Shown here: positions 62,201 through 64,000 of the stretch, in pieces | Position numbering within the stretch: position 1 is the first letter of the stretch | Layout of the letters: each line of letters starts with the position of its first letter | NCBI GenBank assembly: GCA_013399305.1 | Contig: VXAI01000015.1 | Location: 1,621,965 to 1,685,964 of the forward strand | Source: Rostratula benghalensis | Lineage: Eukaryota; Chordata; Aves; Charadriiformes; Rostratulidae | DNA: 64,000 bases | Direction of reading: 5' to 3' | Position numbers and translations under genes: made by a program | Notes under the pieces: model-generated | Database searches by the model: none | What the model saw: only the letters and a program-made list of their open reading frames with translations | Told to the model about the DNA's origin: nothing

Positions 62201-62841
62201 CCTGTGTTGCTCTTCTCTTTATTACTTAGCTTAAAATCACCTGGTTCTACTGTTCTTTCTTTTTTTAAATGTCACCTGTTGCTCCTAATAATCAAGAAGA
62301 TTAGAATAGCTTCAGCCCCAGAAAACATAAATTCCCCTCCAGCACAAGAACAATTTATAAATGGTAAGGCACATCCCTTAGTTGCAGCAGAGGGTGGTTT
62401 ACTGAAAGAAAATGATTTGTAGTTCAAAGTAAAAGCTTACTGCAAAAATGAAGTTTAGTCCAAGCTTAAATGATGTTATAGGATTGTAGGGCCAGGCTCA
62501 GAGTAAAAAGCTTTATGCAGCAAGAGAAAGCAGGGGCACCACTATAAACAGATGCTTACACAATTCAGTTTCTTGCATGGGAAGACTTAGTTTGAGAGAC
62601 TGCAAAGCTTCTTTTCTAAGAACTATGCCCTCAGCACTAGTTCCCTGAGACTTCCTTAGGCTGTCATGGAAACCAGTCACACCTGGGGACAACTCTTGAC
62701 CCTGCGCATTGCTGGTGGGGTCAAAAGATACAGGGGAGTCAAGGAAGAGAGACTCTGGCCCATTCTGGCAGGCGTCCACCTTGCTGTTTATCTCCAGACT
62801 TCCCTCTTCATTTGGCACTTCATTGATGTTAATACTGGTAG
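44028..62841 (-). CDS. GOLGA3: GOLGA3 (golgin-160), 22 coding exons, start exon outside window
   Basis: Twenty-two exons join without a frame break to 4424 nt (1473 complete codons before the stop). The human protein has 1498 residues, so about one short N-terminal exon is missing at the right edge. Golgin-160 is a peripheral Golgi membrane tether. It is reported to help recruit dynein for Golgi positioning, to assist surface delivery of some membrane proteins, and to be cut by caspases in apoptosis. The first four exons here mostly encode the unstructured head, with a conserved basic block (SKSKPSKIRSLADYRTEDS) in the region used for Golgi and nuclear targeting. The rest is almost continuous coiled coil, rich in Gln, Glu, Lys and Leu heptads, ending in SLQRQMEEHTITVHESMSSW. 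Most coiled-coil exons begin and end in phase 0, a modular pattern. The caspase-site region differs from human (see findings). Confidence 0.96.
45211..45374 (-). CDS. GOLGA3: GOLGA3 coding exon 21 of 22 seen
   Basis: The acceptor (TTAACCAG) is preceded by a 20-base T tract; donor TTAAA|GTATGA, phase 2 out. Encodes NPVTPVKIPDCPVPAALLEE and PLKNLNSCLRQLK, outside the main coiled coil. Confidence 0.95.
45390..45409. repeat. Poly-A tract (T tract on gene strand)
   Basis: Twenty A residues on plus, only 15 bases from a GOLGA3 acceptor, where they serve as an extreme polypyrimidine tract. Confidence 0.85.
46330..46494 (-). CDS. GOLGA3: GOLGA3 coding exon 20 of 22 seen
   Basis: Acceptor TTTAG|AAT, donor AAGAAG|GTATTT; phase 0 both sides. 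Coiled coil with NIKTELEMAREDLSVTQKDK and SLLQQNQQLKLDLK. Confidence 0.95.
46911..47033 (-). CDS. GOLGA3: GOLGA3 coding exon 19 of 22 seen
   Basis: Acceptor TGGTAG|GTG, donor TTGCAG|GTATTT; phase 0. Encodes VEDLKWEVEQKEREIETLKQ and further heptads. Confidence 0.95.
47194..47326 (-). CDS. GOLGA3: GOLGA3 coding exon 18 of 22 seen
   Basis: Acceptor GTGCAG|GG, phase 2 in; donor CAAGAG|GTAAGA. Encodes VEDEKHSQEVSQFQQELAEA and QLQLLQKKLDDKL. Confidence 0.95.
48091..48230 (-). CDS. GOLGA3: GOLGA3 coding exon 17 of 22 seen
   Basis: Acceptor TGATAG|GAA, donor CTACA|GTAAGT, phase 2 out. Encodes HNRRHYKAAALELSEIKKEL and ALQAEVDKLQ. Confidence 0.95.
48720..48836 (-). CDS. GOLGA3: GOLGA3 coding exon 16 of 22 seen
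   Basis: Acceptor ATACAG|GTT, donor AAGCAG|GTAACG; phase 0. Encodes VQAVLKRKEEEDQQMQQLIQ and the following heptads. Confidence 0.95.
49379..49576 (-). CDS. GOLGA3: GOLGA3 coding exon 15 of 22 seen
   Basis: Acceptor GCTATAG|CTT, donor CTACAG|GTATTT; phase 0. Encodes LQESRGFRRKIKRLEEINKK through AKREADLVQLNLQ, highly conserved. Confidence 0.95.
50211..50354 (-). CDS. GOLGA3: GOLGA3 coding exon 14 of 22 seen
   Basis: Acceptor CTTTAG|GAA, donor GATGAG|GTGATT; phase 0. Encodes ERIQALEMELQAVSSSKLML and EVISLTSQELEEY. Confidence 0.95.
51046..51262 (-). CDS. GOLGA3: GOLGA3 coding exon 13 of 22 seen
   Basis: Acceptor CTCCAG|GG, phase 2 in; donor GCTCAA|GTATGC. Encodes RLGSDLTSAQKEMKAKHKAY and GILSRRLQESLAAKESAEAE. 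Confidence 0.95.
51942..52036 (-). CDS. GOLGA3: GOLGA3 coding exon 12 of 22 seen
   Basis: Acceptor ATTAAG|TCT, donor AAAAAA|GTAAGT, phase 2 out. Encodes SLQFDKEQMASLAEANQTLK. Confidence 0.94.
52546..52809 (-). CDS. GOLGA3: GOLGA3 coding exon 11 of 22 seen
   Basis: Acceptor TCCAAG|GTG, donor CTACAG|GTATGG; phase 0. Encodes VMVEAYRRDASSKDQLISEL and a long Gln/Glu-rich coiled coil. Confidence 0.95.
53728..53805 (-). CDS. GOLGA3: GOLGA3 coding exon 10 of 22 seen
   Basis: Acceptor TCGCAG|GTA, donor CAGAAG|GTAAGC; 78 nt, phase 0. Encodes VENLQKENASLKKQVQKLKE and QFLQQK. Confidence 0.95.
54996..55364 (-). CDS. GOLGA3: GOLGA3 coding exon 9 of 22 seen
   Basis: Acceptor TTCAG|GTC, donor AGCCAG|GTAACG; 369 nt, phase 0. 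Encodes QHEHLDLMKQ-like heptads (QEHLDLMKQFTLTQE) and LQNEKIVLEVALQAAK. Confidence 0.95.
56226..56387 (-). CDS. GOLGA3: GOLGA3 coding exon 8 of 22 seen
   Basis: Acceptor GTGCAG|GCT, donor GAACAG|GTAGAC; phase 0. Encodes ADMLDQEAAFIQIQEAKTMV and MADSAATLEQELEQ. Confidence 0.95.
57144..57281 (-). CDS. GOLGA3: GOLGA3 coding exon 7 of 22 seen
   Basis: Acceptor CTCTAG|GCT, donor ATTGAG|GTATGG; phase 0. Encodes AGQMTQAGMLEHLKLENVAL and RIAAQLQNIE. Confidence 0.95.
57329..57349. repeat. Poly-A tract, 21 bases
   Basis: Uninterrupted A run on plus within a GOLGA3 intron. Confidence 0.85.
57639..57841 (-). CDS. GOLGA3: GOLGA3 coding exon 6 of 22 seen
   Basis: Acceptor TTCTAG|TT, phase 1 in; donor ATACAG|GTATTA. 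Encodes VQLERTTLTSKLKASETEIT and VRQWYQQQLVLAQEARVRLQ. Confidence 0.95.
58457..58763 (-). CDS. GOLGA3: GOLGA3 coding exon 5 of 22 seen
   Basis: Acceptor ATGCAG|GCT, donor CACAG|GTAGGA, phase 1 out. Encodes ALKEKTELQAQLAALNMKLQ and EAKNASLASSNNDLQLAEEQ, the start of the continuous coiled coil. Confidence 0.95.
59358..59469 (-). CDS. GOLGA3: GOLGA3 coding exon 4 of 22 seen
   Basis: Acceptor TCCAG|TG, phase 2 in; donor AATCAG|GTAGAA. Encodes VSVESSIAGTHDEMLQVLKE and KMRLEGQLETLSLEANQ. Confidence 0.95.
60718..61409 (-). CDS. GOLGA3: GOLGA3 coding exon 3 of 22 seen: head domain
   Basis: Acceptor TTTTAG|TCT, donor AGCAG|GTAAGA, phase 2 out; 692 nt. Encodes STLDPELMLNPEILPRAST, TKEYSFLRTSVPRGPKLGSL, the basic SKIRSLADYRTEDS block and SEISLPSDTDDR. 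SEMD at 60990-61001 corresponds to the human caspase site at D311. Confidence 0.96.
61572..61684 (-). CDS. GOLGA3: GOLGA3 coding exon 2 of 22 seen
   Basis: Acceptor TTACAG|GC, phase 1 in; donor AAAGA|GTAAGT, phase 0 out. Encodes SVESSLPLEKEEQIRLQARR and LEEQLKQYRVKRHQER. The CSVE at its start aligns with human CSTD. Confidence 0.95.
62560..62841 (-). CDS. GOLGA3: GOLGA3 coding exon 1 of 22 seen (not the start exon)
   Basis: Acceptor TTCCAG|CT enters with two bases of a split codon; donor TTGT|GTAAGC, phase 1 out. Encodes ACQNGPESLFLD, GVTGFHDSLRKSQGTSAEG and ALQSLKLSLPMQETEL, the head-domain block corresponding to human residues about 51-136. The codon split at the acceptor shows that an earlier coding exon must exist. 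I found no match for it between here and the window edge. Confidence 0.94.
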
Positions 62842-63860
62842 CTGGAAAAGAAAGTTTCAGTGAGCTACATCGTAAGCCACCCCAGTTATCTTTATACCTC
62901 CACCCAAATACAATGCTACCATTACTGCCTTTAGACTGTAAGAATACAGAAATTGCTAATGACAGTAACTGCCAGAAGGGATTTTATAAAGGACTTCTGA
63001 TTCTTCATGTGAAAAGGCCAGAATAAGAACCTTTGTTTGCTTTACTACAGTACCTTCAGGCAGAACCTCAAAAGTAATCATAAAATGTTGTCCAAAACTT
63101 CACATGGGTTTTTCAGCCTCGTTAAGTTTAGAAGCACAAAACACCAAACGTAAGCAACACCATCTGAGTCACACTGAGTGGCAACCTACTACAAATAAGA
63201 CTCAGCGACTGCAGGGCTGTGCTGAATGATTCAGCTACTTGGTATGCTGCTGGGCACCGGGGAGAAAGCATCCACCATCCCACTTCCAGCCTGGGCCAGA
63301 GTTCCTCAATTTTAAACTGAGTTTAATTCTTTTTCAAAGAGGATGCCTTCATCAAAGGTACAGTAGTAGAGCTCAGATGTATTAATAGTATAAATCTACC
63401 AATTAAAAGGCAATTCAAGAACCACTTTAATACCAATTTTATCGCCACTCAATAATACTTGATTTTTCTTTTCCTTCAGGAAAACTCATCTTCAAAACCA
63501 GTTCAACACTTCACAGATGTGTATTTTGGATTTCTCAAACATTTCTACTGTACTCAGTTGGTGACTACCTTTATGAAACTGCTGTTTCAACAAAGCTGTG
63601 TATCTAACTTTAAATGCTTTGCTATAGCTCCCAAATGAGCAGGGAATACTGAAATAGACAGTTTTCTGTTCATTCCCACACCATGTATCACTGGAGTAAC
63701 TAGAACTCATTGGAATAACATATTAGATTTCATAAATATTTTCAACACCTTCATGAAAAAAAATCCAAACATGATCACAAAGTATTTGCAAGTGGAAAAA
63801 TCAAGTTTCCTCTTTATATTTTTTCCTCTTCTCAGGCCTGCAGGTTTGAATAAGTATGAG
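62842..63860 (-). other. GOLGA3: GOLGA3 5' intron, partial
   Basis: AT-rich DNA without a recognised exon. The start-codon exon and promoter lie to the right of the window. Confidence 0.6.
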
Positions 63861-63865
63861 GTTTG

Positions 63866-63887
63866 TTTTTTTTTTTTTTTTTTTTTT
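63866..63887. repeat. Poly-T tract, 22 bases
   Basis: Uninterrupted T run. An A run at 63919-63932 follows about 30 bases later, so the two could pair in a transcript. Confidence 0.85.
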
Positions 63888-63957
63888 AAGGCTGCTCAAA
63901 GGTGATGTGGGGAGAAATAAAAAAAAAAAAAACCCAACAAAAAAACAACAAACAACC

Positions 63958-64000
63958 AACCTGCCCTGGGAGGTGTCTCTGCCCATGGCAGGGGGGTTGA
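63958..64000 (+). mobile_element. CR1 LINE 3' fragment, runs off the right edge
   Basis: The last 40 bases (GGGAGGTGTCTCTGCCCATG followed by GCAGGGGGGTTGA) match the well-known CR1 pattern GGTGTCCCTGCCCATGGCAGGGGGGTTGGA found near the 3' end of avian CR1 elements, in forward orientation. The left boundary abuts an A/C-rich stretch. The continuation is outside the window. Identified by eye from memory of the consensus. Confidence 0.65.

Overview
This is vertebrate nuclear DNA, most probably from a bird. The evidence is: intron-split genes with GT/AG junctions; two CpG-island promoters; compact introns, with two complete genes and nearly all of a third in 64 kb; no recognisable mammalian SINE or LINE; and a CR1-type LINE tail running off the right edge. 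The gene content and order (PGAM5 on +, then ANKLE2 and GOLGA3 on -) match the conserved amniote block that I recall from human 12q24.33 as POLE-PXMP2-PGAM5-ANKLE2-GOLGA3-CHFR. The species cannot be fixed from this sequence alone.

Layout. 1-7.6 kb: intergenic DNA with no exon I can recognise; PXMP2 would be expected further left. 7.6-17.6 kb: PGAM5, 6 coding exons, 316 codons, with a CpG island at the first exon. About 17.6-18.35 kb: short gap between convergent 3' ends. 18.35-39.1 kb: ANKLE2, 13 coding exons, 1019 residues, CpG island at about 38.3-39.15 kb. About 39.2-64 kb: GOLGA3 (golgin-160), 22 coding exons seen. The exon carrying its start codon lies beyond the right edge. Its long 3' UTR appears to reach almost to the ANKLE2 promoter. 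I joined every exon by hand from reading phase and splice sites, and all phases close without a frameshift, so none of the three genes looks broken.

How they work. The three proteins do not form a pathway. PGAM5 is a mitochondrial Ser/Thr phosphatase of the phosphoglycerate mutase fold that links KEAP1/NRF2 stress sensing, mitochondrial dynamics and cell death. ANKLE2 is an ER/nuclear-envelope LEM protein that controls BAF phosphorylation when the envelope reforms after mitosis. GOLGA3 is a Golgi coiled-coil tether cleaved by caspases in apoptosis.

Most interesting points. PGAM5 carries an NRF2-like ETGE core where the human protein has ESGE, and has about 27 extra residues in the linker before its oligomerisation motif. 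GOLGA3 lacks the aspartate at one known caspase site (human D139) and probably at another (D59), but keeps the third (D311). ANKLE2 has a divergent C-terminus. I found no new mobile system, CRISPR array or operon-like system, and none is expected in this kind of DNA.
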